Positions 52,199 through 60,689 of a stretch of 64,000 bases of DNA are shown here, one piece after another. The number at the start of each line of letters is the position of its first letter. Positions within the stretch are counted from its first letter, which is position 1. A program made the translations under genes and the position numbers. A model generated the notes under the pieces. It made no database searches, was not told the origin of the DNA, and saw nothing but the letters and a program-made list of their open reading frames with translations. Origin of the DNA: CAVPNY01 sp963706905 (GTDB taxonomy: Bacteria; Chloroflexota; Anaerolineae; Anaerolineales; UBA4823); the NCBI GenBank assembly GCA_963706905.1, contig CAVPNY010000015.1:310001-374000 (forward strand), written 5' to 3'.

Positions 52199-52292
52199 TC
52201 CAGCCGCTGGAGCATTCTGCCAGGTTGGTGAGCGAATGATAACCGGGGGTTATCGATATGGCAAGGGTAGAAGCACGGAGGAGTCCACCAGA

Positions 52293-53363
52293 CTAGCGGA
52301 TCGGTGGGTTGTAGATAAAATACACCCATAGAAAGAATGGGATCAGGCCACCGACAGCGATCAGCGCCAGTAATCCCAGGGCGATAGTAACCCAGTCCAT
52401 TTGGAAAGGATTTGCTTGCGGGCTCGCTGGCTCAATCCGTTTCGCAGGAGTGGGGGGATAGTATGTTTGGTTGAAGGACGGCGGAGGCGCGCTTTGCGTA
52501 GACGGAACGACGTTGGTCGATAATTCGACCTGGACGACTTTCTGTTGCCGATAAGTTTCAAGTACTCGCCCTAGTTGATCGGCAGTGCGGTAACGTGTGG
52601 ATGGCTCCTTTGCAAGAACTTTCAATAAGATCTGCTCAAGACTGGGAGGGATCGATGGGTTGAGCGCTCTAGGTGCAGCGGGCATAACTTCCCGGTGGAG
52701 GCGAGCCAGCTCGGTGCCTGATTCAGCTTTGAAGGGCAACTGGCCGGTAAGCGCCTCATACATAATCACGCCTATGGAGTAGACGTCCGATGCCGGAGAT
52801 GGAGCTGCCCCAGCAGCCTGCTCGGGTGAGAAGTATTGTGGCGATCCCCAGACCACCTCGGTTTTCTCATCTGGGTGGATGGATGCCAGGGCGCGGGCGA
52901 TGCCAAAATCGACCACTTTCAAGCGTTTCTCGGGGGTGATCAACATATTCTGAGGCTTAATATCGCAATGCACCAGACCAGCCCGGTGTGCATAGCCGAC
53001 CCCAGCGCAGGCCTGGACCAGCAAGTCAAGGGTCTCCTCGATACTCATTCGGCCGGAATTCTTGAGCAGACTTTTCAAATCGGTGCCAGGGACATACTCC
53101 ATAACAATGAAAAGATGGCCGGCATCGAAGCCAAAATCATGCACAGTGACGATGTTGGGATGGGAAAGGTTCGCGGCGGCTTTCGCTTCCTGGCGGAAAT
53201 TCTCCCGGAAGCCTGCATCGCGCGTAAAATCCTGGCGCAGAATTTTGATGGCCACCGTCCGTTCGAGCATGCTATCGTAAGCCCGATAAACGATCGCCAT
53301 CCCGCCGCTGCCAAGAATTTCTTCGAGCTGGTAACGGTTGTTGAGCCTGGTTGGTTCTGGCAT
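52293..53363 (-). CDS. membrane-anchored Ser/Thr protein kinase
   Basis: A 356-residue kinase from ATG 53363 (M-P-E-P-T-R). The kinase domain runs from about 11 to 270: glycine loop L-G-S-G-G-M-A-I-V, invariant Lys in V-A-I-K-I-L, catalytic loop H-C-D-I-K-P-Q-N, D-F-G, and G-S-P-Q-Y-F-S-P-E. The usual HRD has Cys for Arg, so activation may not need activation-loop phosphorylation. A Pro/Ser linker leads to one membrane span (about 325-350) with a tiny outer tail, so no PASTA or other sensor is present. Targets unknown. Confidence 0.9.
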   Translation of the reverse strand: MPEPTRLNNRYQLEEILGSGGMAIVYRAYDSMLERTVAIKILRQDFTRDAGFRENFRQEAKAAANLSHPNIVTVHDFGFDAGHLFIVMEYVPGTDLKSLLKNSGRMSIEETLDLLVQACAGVGYAHRAGLVHCDIKPQNMLITPEKRLKVVDFGIARALASIHPDEKTEVVWGSPQYFSPEQAAGAAPSPASDVYSIGVIMYEALTGQLPFKAESGTELARLHREVMPAAPRALNPSIPPSLEQILLKVLAKEPSTRYRTADQLGRVLETYRQQKVVQVELSTNVVPSTQSAPPPSFNQTYYPPTPAKRIEPASPQANPFQMDWVTIALGLLALIAVGGLIPFFLWVYFIYNPPIR

Positions 53364-53496
53364 AGTGCCCCAGTTCGGTTTGGACTGGGGGAATTGTACC
53401 ACTCTGGATCCTACAAATTCGAGTAAAATCAGGCGAAGTGCTCTAGTTAACGGGTATGCCGGTATTGATCCCGAACCATGGTGTAAAAGAATCCTG

Positions 53497-54456
53497 ATGC
53501 CACGCGCATTGCTGGTGTACAACCCGGTCGCTGGGCGTTATCCCTCCCGCTTGTTGACCGAACGCGCGGCAAGCGTTTTCCAGTCGCGCGGCTGGCAGAT
53601 TGAGATTGCGACGACTTAGAGCGGAGAGCATATCTCCCACCTTGCTCAGCAGGCGGTGGAAGATAATCTTGAGGCGTTCATTGTGGTTGGGGGTGATGGT
53701 TCGATCAACCGGGCTTTGCCGGGATTGATTGGGACACACACCGCTCTGGGTGTGCTTCCAGCCGGCACCGCCAATGTGTGGGCGCAGGAGCTGGGATTGC
53801 CCGGTCTAAGCTGGACGCGCCTGACCGCTCTTGAGGAAAGCGCCCGGCGCTTGGCAAATGCTGATGTGCGATTTGTTGATGTGGGTCTGTGTAATCGGGT
53901 GCCATTTCTGCTTTGGGCTGGTGTCGGCCTTGACGCATTTATCGTGCACCGCATTGAACCTCGCAATCAGTGGGAAAAACCGTTCGCCATTCTGCATTAC
54001 GCTGCCAAAGCAGTGTGGGAAGCTGGCCAATGGCATGGCATCGATTTGAGCATTTTGGATGGGGAGCGGCAATTAAGTGGACTCTTTATGCTGGGAGTAG
54101 TCAGCAATATTCGCCTGTACGCCGGTGGGTACGCCCGGCTATCCCCGAGCGCGCGGATGGATGACGGTCAGATGGATTTGTGGCTTTTCGAGGGTAGTAC
54201 TTTGGATGAAACCTTGATACAGGCCTGGAATTTGTTGTCTGGTCGGCATGTCCAATCGGCCCGCGTTCATCGTGTTCCCTTCCAAAAAATCAGCCTGCGA
54301 TCGAACACACTCCTGTATATGCAGATCGACGGCGAACCGGAGCAGGGCGACAGGCAGATTGATATCGAGGTTGTCCCTCAAGCCCTGCGAGTTTTGGTGC
54401 CGAGAAAGGCTCCCCAGTCTTTATACACCCAATCTGTCATCACAAACCTGGAGTGA
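53497..54456 (+). pseudogene. diacylglycerol/YegS-type lipid kinase with premature stop
   Basis: One open frame is interrupted only by TAG at 53617. The part before it reads L-L-V-Y-N-P-V-A-G-R-Y-P-S-R (nucleotide loop); after it come V-V-G-G-D-G-S-I-N-R-A-L and L-P-A-G-T-A-N-V-W-A, the hallmark GGDGT/LPxGTxN region. Full length would be 319 residues. The stop replaces what reads as CAG in context (Thr-stop-Ser-Gly-Glu-His). These kinases phosphorylate diacylglycerol or related lipids. A C-to-T change or sequencing error is equally plausible. A GTG at 53656 could give an N-terminally shortened product. Confidence 0.8.
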
Positions 54457-54461
54457 CGCCT

Positions 54462-55544
54462 ATGAGAATGCTGATTGCTTACCTGCGTGCGAAACCGCTT
54501 ACCTTGTTGGTGCTGGCCTTACCGCTGGCGGTGCTGGCTGAAATCGGACATTGGGGAGAGGTATGGGTGTTTGCTCTATCGGCTATAGCGGTCGTTCCCC
54601 TGGCCAGTTACATTGGTGAAGGCACCGAAGCGTTGGCCTCCCGCACCAACCCGCGTATCGGGGGTTTGCTCAACGCCACCCTGGGCAACGCCGCAGAACT
54701 GATCATCACCATCTTTGCCATCCGGGAAGGTCTGCTGGAGCTGGTCAAGGCTTCGATCACCGGGTCAATCCTGGGCAACGTGCTGCTGGTGCTGGGCGCT
54801 TCGATGGTAGTGGGAGGTGTCCGGCACGGCGTGCAGACCTTCGACCGCCGCAATGCCAGCCGCAATGCTATCCTGCTGGTGCTGGCTGTGCTGGCATTGT
54901 TGATCCCGTCCATCCTGAACCACTACACCGACGCGCCGGAGGATATCCGCGTGGAATCTCTTAGCCTGGGGGTGGCGGCGGTAATGATCGTGCTGTACGC
55001 ACTGGGATTGCTTTACAGCTTTAAGTCCGAAGGCACACCGTTAGCCCACGCCCCCGCAGAGCCGCCGGCCCATGGCCCTGCATGGAGTACGCGTAAGGCG
55101 CTGATCGTGCTGGCACTGGCAACCGGCGGGGTGGTGATCGCCAGCGAGTTGCTGGTAGGAGCGGTCGAGCCCGTCGTGGAAGGGCTGGGCGTCTCTGAGT
55201 TCTTCTTGGGCATTATCCTGATCCCGCTGATCGGCAATGTGGCCGAGCATCTGGTGGCGGTGCAGGTGGCGGCGCGCAATCACATGGAGTTGAGCGTGGA
55301 AATCGCCATTGCCTCCAGCCTGCAGATCGCCCTGTTTGTCGCTCCGGTGTTGGTGTTTATCAGCTTGCTGTTTGGCAACCCGCTGCAGTTGATCTTTAAT
55401 CAAGTGGAGGTGCTGGCCTTGGCGGCGGGGGTGCTGATCACCGCCCTGGTTTCGGAGGACGGCGAGTTCAACTGGCTGGAGGGAGCCGAGCTGCTGGCGA
55501 TCTACGTGATGCTGGCGCTGGCGTTCTTCTTGCTGCCGGTGTAG
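54462..55544 (+). CDS. cax: calcium/proton exchanger (CaCA/Cax family)
   Basis: A 360-residue protein with about eleven membrane spans. Two related halves each have a conserved ion-binding motif: G-N-A-A-E-L-I-I-T in the first and G-N-V-A-E-H-L-V-A in the second, with E-G-T-E-A-L nearby. It would export Ca2+ against H+. Its start lies five bases after the lipid kinase stop; a GTG at 54453 is also possible. It is followed by a repeat and by the RHS remnant. Confidence 0.92.
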   Translation: MRMLIAYLRAKPLTLLVLALPLAVLAEIGHWGEVWVFALSAIAVVPLASYIGEGTEALASRTNPRIGGLLNATLGNAAELIITIFAIREGLLELVKASITGSILGNVLLVLGASMVVGGVRHGVQTFDRRNASRNAILLVLAVLALLIPSILNHYTDAPEDIRVESLSLGVAAVMIVLYALGLLYSFKSEGTPLAHAPAEPPAHGPAWSTRKALIVLALATGGVVIASELLVGAVEPVVEGLGVSEFFLGIILIPLIGNVAEHLVAVQVAARNHMELSVEIAIASSLQIALFVAPVLVFISLLFGNPLQLIFNQVEVLALAAGVLITALVSEDGEFNWLEGAELLAIYVMLALAFFLLPV

Positions 55545-55549
55545 AGGAG

Positions 55550-55574
55550 CCGCGAATTACACGAATTGGCGCGA
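55550..55574. repeat. second copy of the dispersed repeat
   Basis: CCGCGAATTACACGAATT matches 19905-19922 exactly over 18 bases; the following bases (GGCGCGA) differ from that copy. It lies directly after the cax stop. Confidence 0.7.
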
Positions 55575-55734
55575 AAGGGGTGAAGAAATTTTGCACGAGC
55601 GACAATAACTGCTGGCAGTTTGAGACATTTTCCCAAACTATATAGTTACCAGTTTTATTCAACAGGGACATTGATCACTTGTGTTTTCTCTGGAAATTCT
55701 CTATACTGATGATGACCGCCTTTACCGGTTCACC

Positions 55735-57002
55735 TTACTGGTGCCAGGTTGACGCGCACTCGCTATCCATTCGACCTGACTGCGCAAGACAGGGGAAGCC
55801 ATGAACCGGAACCTGAGCAACCTGCTCACCCAGACCGACGCGCGCGGCTGCATCACCACGCTCAGCTACGATGGGCTGAACCGGCTGACCGACAAGGTTT
55901 ACAGCGGGACGTGCAACAGCACGGTGGATGTGGGTTATACCTACGACGCCTTCATGAGCGGCAGCAACTACGGCCGCGGCTACCGCACCGGGATGACGGA
56001 CGCCTCCGGCTCGGCCACCTGGAAATTTGACACCCGCGGGCGGGTGACGGAGGAGCTGAAAGCGGTGACCGGCTCGGGAACGTTCAAGACTCAATGGAGC
56101 TATAACTCGAACGATTCAGTCGCCTGGATGAAGTACCCAGCGGACAACACGGGCGCTCTGGGCGAGCAGGTGAACTTCACCTACCACCCGCAGGGGACGT
56201 TGAACACGCTGGCTAATACCACCCCCTACACCTTCGTGCAGGAGACGAAATACAACGAAGCCGGGCAGGTGGAGCTGCGCACTCTGGGCAGCAACCTGTT
56301 GAAGACGGACTACGTCTACTTCGACTGGGGGGAAGCAAATGGCCAGAGGCGGCTGAAGCGCATCCTCAGCGGGACCACCGCCAACCCCTCTTCCTTGCAA
56401 GACCTGCGCTACTACAACACCACTAGCGGGGCGGCCTGGTACGATGGGGTGGGCAATATCCTGCAGATCGCCGACTACAAGGCCGGGCTGCAGACGCAGA
56501 GCTTCACCTATGACGAGGCCAACCGGATCCTGACTGCCGGGGCCAGCGGGGGCAGCAGTGGCAATTACAGCGAGACTTATTCGTACAACAGCGGGACGGG
56601 CAATCTGGCGGTCAAGACCGGGGTGAGCTACACCTACGGGGATGCAAACCACAAGCATGCCGTGACTTCGTTTTCGAACAACACCTATGCCTATGACGCC
56701 GTGTTTGCCAATGGCAAACATGGCAACATGACCAGCCGCAACATCGGCGGGACCACCTACACATTGACCGGAGCTTGCCCTGAGCCCTGGCGAAGGGACG
56801 CCGAGAACCACCTGAGCGGGGTGAGCGGGGGCGCAACGGCGACGTTCTGTGTATGATGGTGATGGCAAGCGGGTCAAGGCCACGGTGGGGGGAACAACCA
56901 CGATCTACCCTTCGACGTGCTTGGCAAGCCAAGCCATGCTCAGGGCAGGCTCGGGCGACTACCTGGAATGGACGGGCAGCACCAGCACGCGGGTGAGCTT
57001 AT
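55735..57002 (+). pseudogene. degenerate RHS/YD-repeat protein fragment
   Basis: From about 55801 a frame of about 350 codons reads as an RHS/YD-repeat protein: Y-D-G-L-N-R-L-T-D, Y-T-Y-D-A-F, F-D-T-R-G-R-V-T-E, F-T-Y-D-E-A-N-R-I-L, T-Y-G-D-A-N-H-K. The frame then breaks at about 56850 (one extra T) and goes on as Y-D-G-D-G-K-R-V-K and D-Y-L-E-W-T-G-S before fading near 57002. No proper start, signal peptide or core-associated end is present. RHS proteins are large secreted toxins or surface proteins; this is a piece of one. The stretch 55545-55734 shows no gene I can support. Confidence 0.8.
56773..56955. repeat. two short palindrome-like inserts in the RHS fragment
   Basis: GCTTGCCCTGAGCCCTGGCG with AAGGGAC (56773-56799) and CCCTTCGACGTGCTTGG through CATGCTCAGGGCAGG (56908-56950) share the words CCCTGAGC and CGAAGGG in opposite directions. 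They interrupt the RHS motifs (T-L-T then D-A-E-N-H-L, and T-I-Y then D-Y-L-E-W), so they look inserted. Confidence 0.55.
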
Positions 57003-57082
57003 CATGCCTCACTCACAACAGACTTGATTGTTATTTTTCTCCTGTTCCTGGCGCTAATTTGGGGATTATAATCATCCTGGCT

Positions 57083-57577
57083 ATGGAAAAAGGTCTCTTC
57101 CGTCGTATCTTCGACCCGCTTGTTTTCGTAGGGGCAGTAGGCTTTGGTGTGCTGCTGGCGGTGGCAGCGCTGGGTCTATTGTGGTTGACACGCACGAAGC
57201 AGGTGCCGGTGGGCGGACCGCCGGCTGCGCTGACAGTGATCCCAGCAGCCACGGTTACGCCAACAACTCCACCGCCGACCCCTACGCTCGCGCTGGAACC
57301 AACCGATACTGATTTGCCACTCCCCCCTCCGGGGGATGTGTCTCTGGATGCCTATGTGGAGATCACCGGCACGGGCGGGGACGGGCTGCGGCTGCGCTCC
57401 GAGCCAGGTCTGGATGGCGATGTGCGCATGCTGGGCGAGGAGGCGGAAGTTTTTATCGTCAAAGAAGGACCGCAAGAGGTGGACGGGTACACCTGGTGGT
57501 ACCTGGTCGGCCCGGTTGATGAGACCCGCAGAGGCTGGGCCGTTTCGAATTACCTGATGGTGGTCCAGAATCCATAG
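57083..57577 (+). CDS. membrane-anchored SH3-like domain protein
   Basis: A 164-residue protein starting at ATG 57083. One membrane span (about 13-35) is followed by a Pro/Thr-rich linker (about 45-85), then an SH3b-like domain (G-L-R-L-R-S-E-P-G-L, and W-W-Y-L-V-G-P near the end, W-A-V-S-N-Y). The domain should sit outside and touch the wall. The start is inferred, because the frame stays open upstream through the RHS fragment. The next gene begins nine bases later with its own GGGAG. Confidence 0.72.
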   Translation: MEKGLFRRIFDPLVFVGAVGFGVLLAVAALGLLWLTRTKQVPVGGPPAALTVIPAATVTPTTPPPTPTLALEPTDTDLPLPPPGDVSLDAYVEITGTGGDGLRLRSEPGLDGDVRMLGEEAEVFIVKEGPQEVDGYTWWYLVGPVDETRRGWAVSNYLMVVQNP

Positions 57578-57585
57578 GGAGAAAA

Positions 57586-57931
57586 ATGGATCTGATTAAA
57601 ACCAACCGGGATCACGGCGGACCGCCAGGCGCACAGGGTGACAGTAGCCTGGAACGATGGGCATACCAGTGTCTATCCTTTCACATTGCTGCGTAGCGCC
57701 TGCCCGTGCGCTGAATGCCGCGGTGGGCACGCCAATATGGGTACCGATCCCGACCCTGAGGTGTTCGATTTGCCGGAGGTGGACATACCCGCTACGCGTA
57801 TGCGCAATCTGGAGGCGGTGGGAACTTATGGATTGACCATCGAGTGGGAGGATAGTCATCATTACGGAATCTATACCTGGGAATTCTTAAGAAAATTATG
57901 CCCATGCCCGGTCTGCCGGGCAGGCGCGTAG
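57586..57931 (+). pseudogene. DUF971 family protein, N-terminal frameshift
   Basis: ATG 57586 has AGGGAGA upstream and reads M-D-L-I-K; then one base too many in AAAA (57597-57600) throws the frame. The correct continuation is P-T-G-I-T-A-D-R-Q-A-H-R-V-T-V-A-W-N-D-G-H-T-S, followed by the zinc-type cysteines C-P-C-A-E-C-R-G-G-H and C-P-C-P-V-C-R. This matches DUF971 (the gamma-butyrobetaine-hydroxylase N-terminal-like domain), about 114 residues. If the shift is real, GTG 57638 could start a shorter protein. Some DUF971 proteins are linked to Fe-S biogenesis; no function is proven here. Confidence 0.8.
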
Positions 57932-58004
57932 TGGAGCGCTTAGGGGGGCAACGGGCACATAGCCCCGGCGAGCGGAGTTTGCTCGACCAGATATAGTTGA
58001 AGGA

Positions 58005-58658
58005 TTATAGATAATCTTTCAGGTTGTGCTCAACGGCGTAAGCTGCCGCTTCGGCTCGATTGCTGACCCCCAGCTTGGATAAAATGCTGCTGACATAGTT
58101 GCGCACGGTGCCTTCGCCCAAAAACAGGGCTTTGGCAATCTCGCGGTTGGTCTTGCCTTCAGACACCAGGAGCAATACATGGCGCTCTTGCTGGGTCAGG
58201 GCTGAAAAGGCGGAGGCCTCTTCTTCCTTGGCGGCCTTGCGCACTTCCTGGAAAATGCGCTGCGTGACTGCCGGGTCAAGCAGGGCTTCGCCGCGCCCGA
58301 CAGCTTCGATGGCGTGCACCAGATCCTCGCCGCCGATCTGTTTGAGCACGTACCCGGAAGCACCCGCGCGGATGGCTGAGAAGAGCATCTCGTCCTCCGC
58401 GTAGGAAGTCAGCATAATCACCTTGGTATCTGGGTATTTGACGGCGATCTCCTCGCAGGCCTCGATGCCTGATCCACCTGGCAGGCGGATATCCATCACA
58501 ACCACATCGGGGGTGAAGGCAGCCACACGCTCGATCGCCTCCCTAGCGGTGCCGGCTTCGGCGACTACTTCAAAATTTGGATGGCGGTCTAAGAGAGCTT
58601 TTAAACCCAGGCGAACAACTTCGTGGTCATCAACCAACAGGATACGTTTCTTCGTCAT
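58005..58658 (-). CDS. NarL/LuxR-type response regulator
   Basis: A 217-residue two-domain regulator. The receiver has D-D at 10-11, phospho-acceptor Asp56 (V-V-M-D-I-R-L-P) and Lys in Y-V-L-K. The C-terminal LuxR helix-turn-helix is around 150-205 (L-T-Q-Q-E-R-H-V-L, T-N-R-E-I-A-K-A-L-F, G-T-V-R-N-Y-V-S-S-I-L). No histidine kinase is adjacent, so its partner is elsewhere, or it is fed by the kinases of this cluster. Confidence 0.94.
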   Translation of the reverse strand: MTKKRILLVDDHEVVRLGLKALLDRHPNFEVVAEAGTAREAIERVAAFTPDVVVMDIRLPGGSGIEACEEIAVKYPDTKVIMLTSYAEDEMLFSAIRAGASGYVLKQIGGEDLVHAIEAVGRGEALLDPAVTQRIFQEVRKAAKEEEASAFSALTQQERHVLLLVSEGKTNREIAKALFLGEGTVRNYVSSILSKLGVSNRAEAAAYAVEHNLKDYL

Positions 58659-58734
58659 TTGATGAGATTCCTCACTGGATGAAGAGTATAGCCTAAGGTT
58701 AATGGACTGACAAGGTCTTATTTAAAAAGAAAAG

Positions 58735-59466
58735 CTAATCAACCGGCGCCTCTTTCTGGCGACGGAAATCGAAGAAGCGGTACCCCACACCGCGCTCGGT
58801 GAGGATATATTTTGGATTTGCCGGGTCTTTCTCCAACTTCTGGCGCAGGTAGTTGATATATAAACGGACATAATGGGGCTCATCGCGGTACTCATAACCC
58901 CACACCTTGGTCAGGATCTGATCGTGGGTTAGCACCCAGCCGGCGTTTTTGACCAGGTGATATAGCAGGCGGTATTCAGTTGGCCGCAGCTGCACCAAGC
59001 GACCCTCAACCCACACTTCGCGGCGGTCAAAGTCGATTTTCAGGCGATCGTCAACCTCGATCGGGCCGTGGGTGGGGGATTCAACCATCTCAGTCCGGCG
59101 CAAAACAGCCCGCACCCGGCTGACCAGCTCGCGCGGGCTGAAAGGTTTGGTGATGTAATCATCGGCGCCCATCTCTAATCCGCGCACACGGTCTTCTTCT
59201 TCTCCCTTGGCAGTCAGCATGATCACCGGTACGCGGCTGACTTCGCGCACAATGCGCAGCACTTCAAAGCCATCCATGTCAGGCATCATAACGTCTAACA
59301 GGACCAGGTCGGGTAGGTTGCTGCGAATTTTATTGATTGCCTCGGTGCCGTTGAAGGCTTCGAATACCTGGAAGCCATCATGCTCCAGGTTCAAGCGGAT
59401 GAAGCGCACCATACGCTCTTCATCATCGACGATCAGGATGCGGCGATCGCGAAAACTTTCGTCCAT
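58735..59466 (-). CDS. OmpR/PhoB-type response regulator
   Basis: A 243-residue protein from ATG 59466, with GGGAG upstream. Receiver with Asp58 (L-L-D-V-M-M-P-D-M-D) and Lys in I-T-K-P-F; the winged-helix output ends in R-G-V-G-Y-R-F. It binds DNA, most likely as a dimer at tandem repeats. It follows a small unknown gene and the PP2C/kinase pair on the same strand, which suggests cross-talk between His-Asp and Ser/Thr signalling. Confidence 0.94.
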   Translation of the reverse strand: MDESFRDRRILIVDDEERMVRFIRLNLEHDGFQVFEAFNGTEAINKIRSNLPDLVLLDVMMPDMDGFEVLRIVREVSRVPVIMLTAKGEEEDRVRGLEMGADDYITKPFSPRELVSRVRAVLRRTEMVESPTHGPIEVDDRLKIDFDRREVWVEGRLVQLRPTEYRLLYHLVKNAGWVLTHDQILTKVWGYEYRDEPHYVRLYINYLRQKLEKDPANPKYILTERGVGYRFFDFRRQKEAPVD

Positions 59467-59470
59467 TAAG

Positions 59471-59713
59471 CTACTCCCTGACAAATCCGAAGATGTCTTC
59501 ATCTTCCTCGCTGGGTAGGATTTCAATGAAGTTGATCTTGCTGATAGGCCAGATCACAGTTGTCACCCGATCCTGGATGAAGTTGAGGTATTTCCCATCC
59601 AGGCGGCGCGGATTGTTAACCCTGATAACCTGGTCAGTTGGGCTTGGCAGCTCTTCAACTTCTCCCAACACAGGTTCCTCATTTGAAATATGAATGACAA
59701 TAGAAGTTGGCAT
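59471..59713 (-). CDS. small protein of unknown function in the signalling cluster
   Basis: An 80-residue protein from ATG 59713 with GGAGGG upstream. It looks like a single small beta-barrel (I-V-I-H-I-S-N-E-E-P-V-L-G-E-V, then I-R-V-N-N-P-R, and V-T-T-V-I-W-P-I-S-K). No cysteine or catalytic motif. It ends five bases before the OmpR-type gene start, so they are co-translated. Confidence 0.7.
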   Translation of the reverse strand: MPTSIVIHISNEEPVLGEVEELPSPTDQVIRVNNPRRLDGKYLNFIQDRVTTVIWPISKINFIEILPSEEDEDIFGFVRE

Positions 59714-59727
59714 TGATATACCCTCCC

Positions 59728-60645
59728 TCAAGCTGGAAACTGGATCAGCACGGCGGTGATGTTATCGGGTCCGCCAGCTGCATTGGCTGCATCCACCAAG
59801 GCCTGGCAGGCGAGGGTCGGCGTGGCAGCTGCAGTGACGAAGGTGCGGATGTCCTCGTCTGAGATCAACCCCCATAGGCCGTCCGAGCAAAGCAGCAGGA
59901 AACCGGGTCGTGGGACGGGCATCGTCAGGATCTCCGATTCCAGGGGTTCTACTTGCCCCAGGGCGCGGTAGAGCACATTGCGCTGGGGGTGATTAATGGC
60001 TTCAGCTTGCGTGATTTGGCCTAGCTCAACCAAGCGTTTGACCAGCGAATGATCCCGAGTCAATGCCTGGATAACTCCTTCTGAGTGAATGGCGTAAGCG
60101 CGGCTATCGCCGATGTGGGCGATGACCAGCGTATCACCCACGACCAGTGCGCTGGTTAGGGTCGAGCCACCACCGGATGCATGTGTGAGGATGGCATCAT
60201 GGGCAGCCTGGATTCCGGATTGCATGGCATCTTGCAATTTCTCAGGTGTGAGATCTTCACTTGGGCCGAAGAGCGGGGCGGATACGGCTGTCAGGACTGA
60301 AGTCGCCATAGAGCGTACGGCAATGGCGCTAGCCTTCTCGCCAAACTTGTGCCCGCCCATTCCGTCAGCGACAACATAGAAACCAAAAGGCAAGACTACA
60401 GTATCGCTAAGCAGGTTGGTGGTATAGGTGAAAAGAGCGTCCTCATTACGGCCGCGCTGCTTGCCAACTGAATGGCCGATACCAACCAGGAACTGCAGCG
60501 GGTCGAGCTGCTCAGTAATAGATGGTGCCCCCGGCGCGATCTTGGGCGACAGGGGTAAAGTTGGCTCGTCTCCGGGAGGGCGTCTGGTTGCCTCGGTTGG
60601 CTCAGTTTTTTTCTTTCCGATAAACCTCTGGAAAATGCCTGTCAC
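59728..60645 (-). CDS. PP2C-family Ser/Thr phosphatase
   Basis: A 305-residue soluble phosphatase. It has the metal-binding motifs V-A-D-G-M-G-G-H, I-G-D-S-R-A-Y-A and C-S-D-G-L-W, and G-G-P-D-N-I-T-A-V at the end. The N-terminal 50 residues are a flexible Pro/Thr-rich region. It lies 44 bases after the PQQ-repeat kinase gene, the usual partner it would oppose. Confidence 0.94.
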   Translation of the reverse strand: MTGIFQRFIGKKKTEPTEATRRPPGDEPTLPLSPKIAPGAPSITEQLDPLQFLVGIGHSVGKQRGRNEDALFTYTTNLLSDTVVLPFGFYVVADGMGGHKFGEKASAIAVRSMATSVLTAVSAPLFGPSEDLTPEKLQDAMQSGIQAAHDAILTHASGGGSTLTSALVVGDTLVIAHIGDSRAYAIHSEGVIQALTRDHSLVKRLVELGQITQAEAINHPQRNVLYRALGQVEPLESEILTMPVPRPGFLLLCSDGLWGLISDEDIRTFVTAAATPTLACQALVDAANAAGGPDNITAVLIQFPA

Positions 60646-60689
60646 GTTGATTATTGCTCCAGTCAGTACAAAATCGAGATATGGATTAC

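Noticed and set aside
56116..56901. A 261-codon minus-strand frame across the RHS fragment
   Set aside because: Shadow of RHS YD-repeat codons; no motif and no ribosome binding site.
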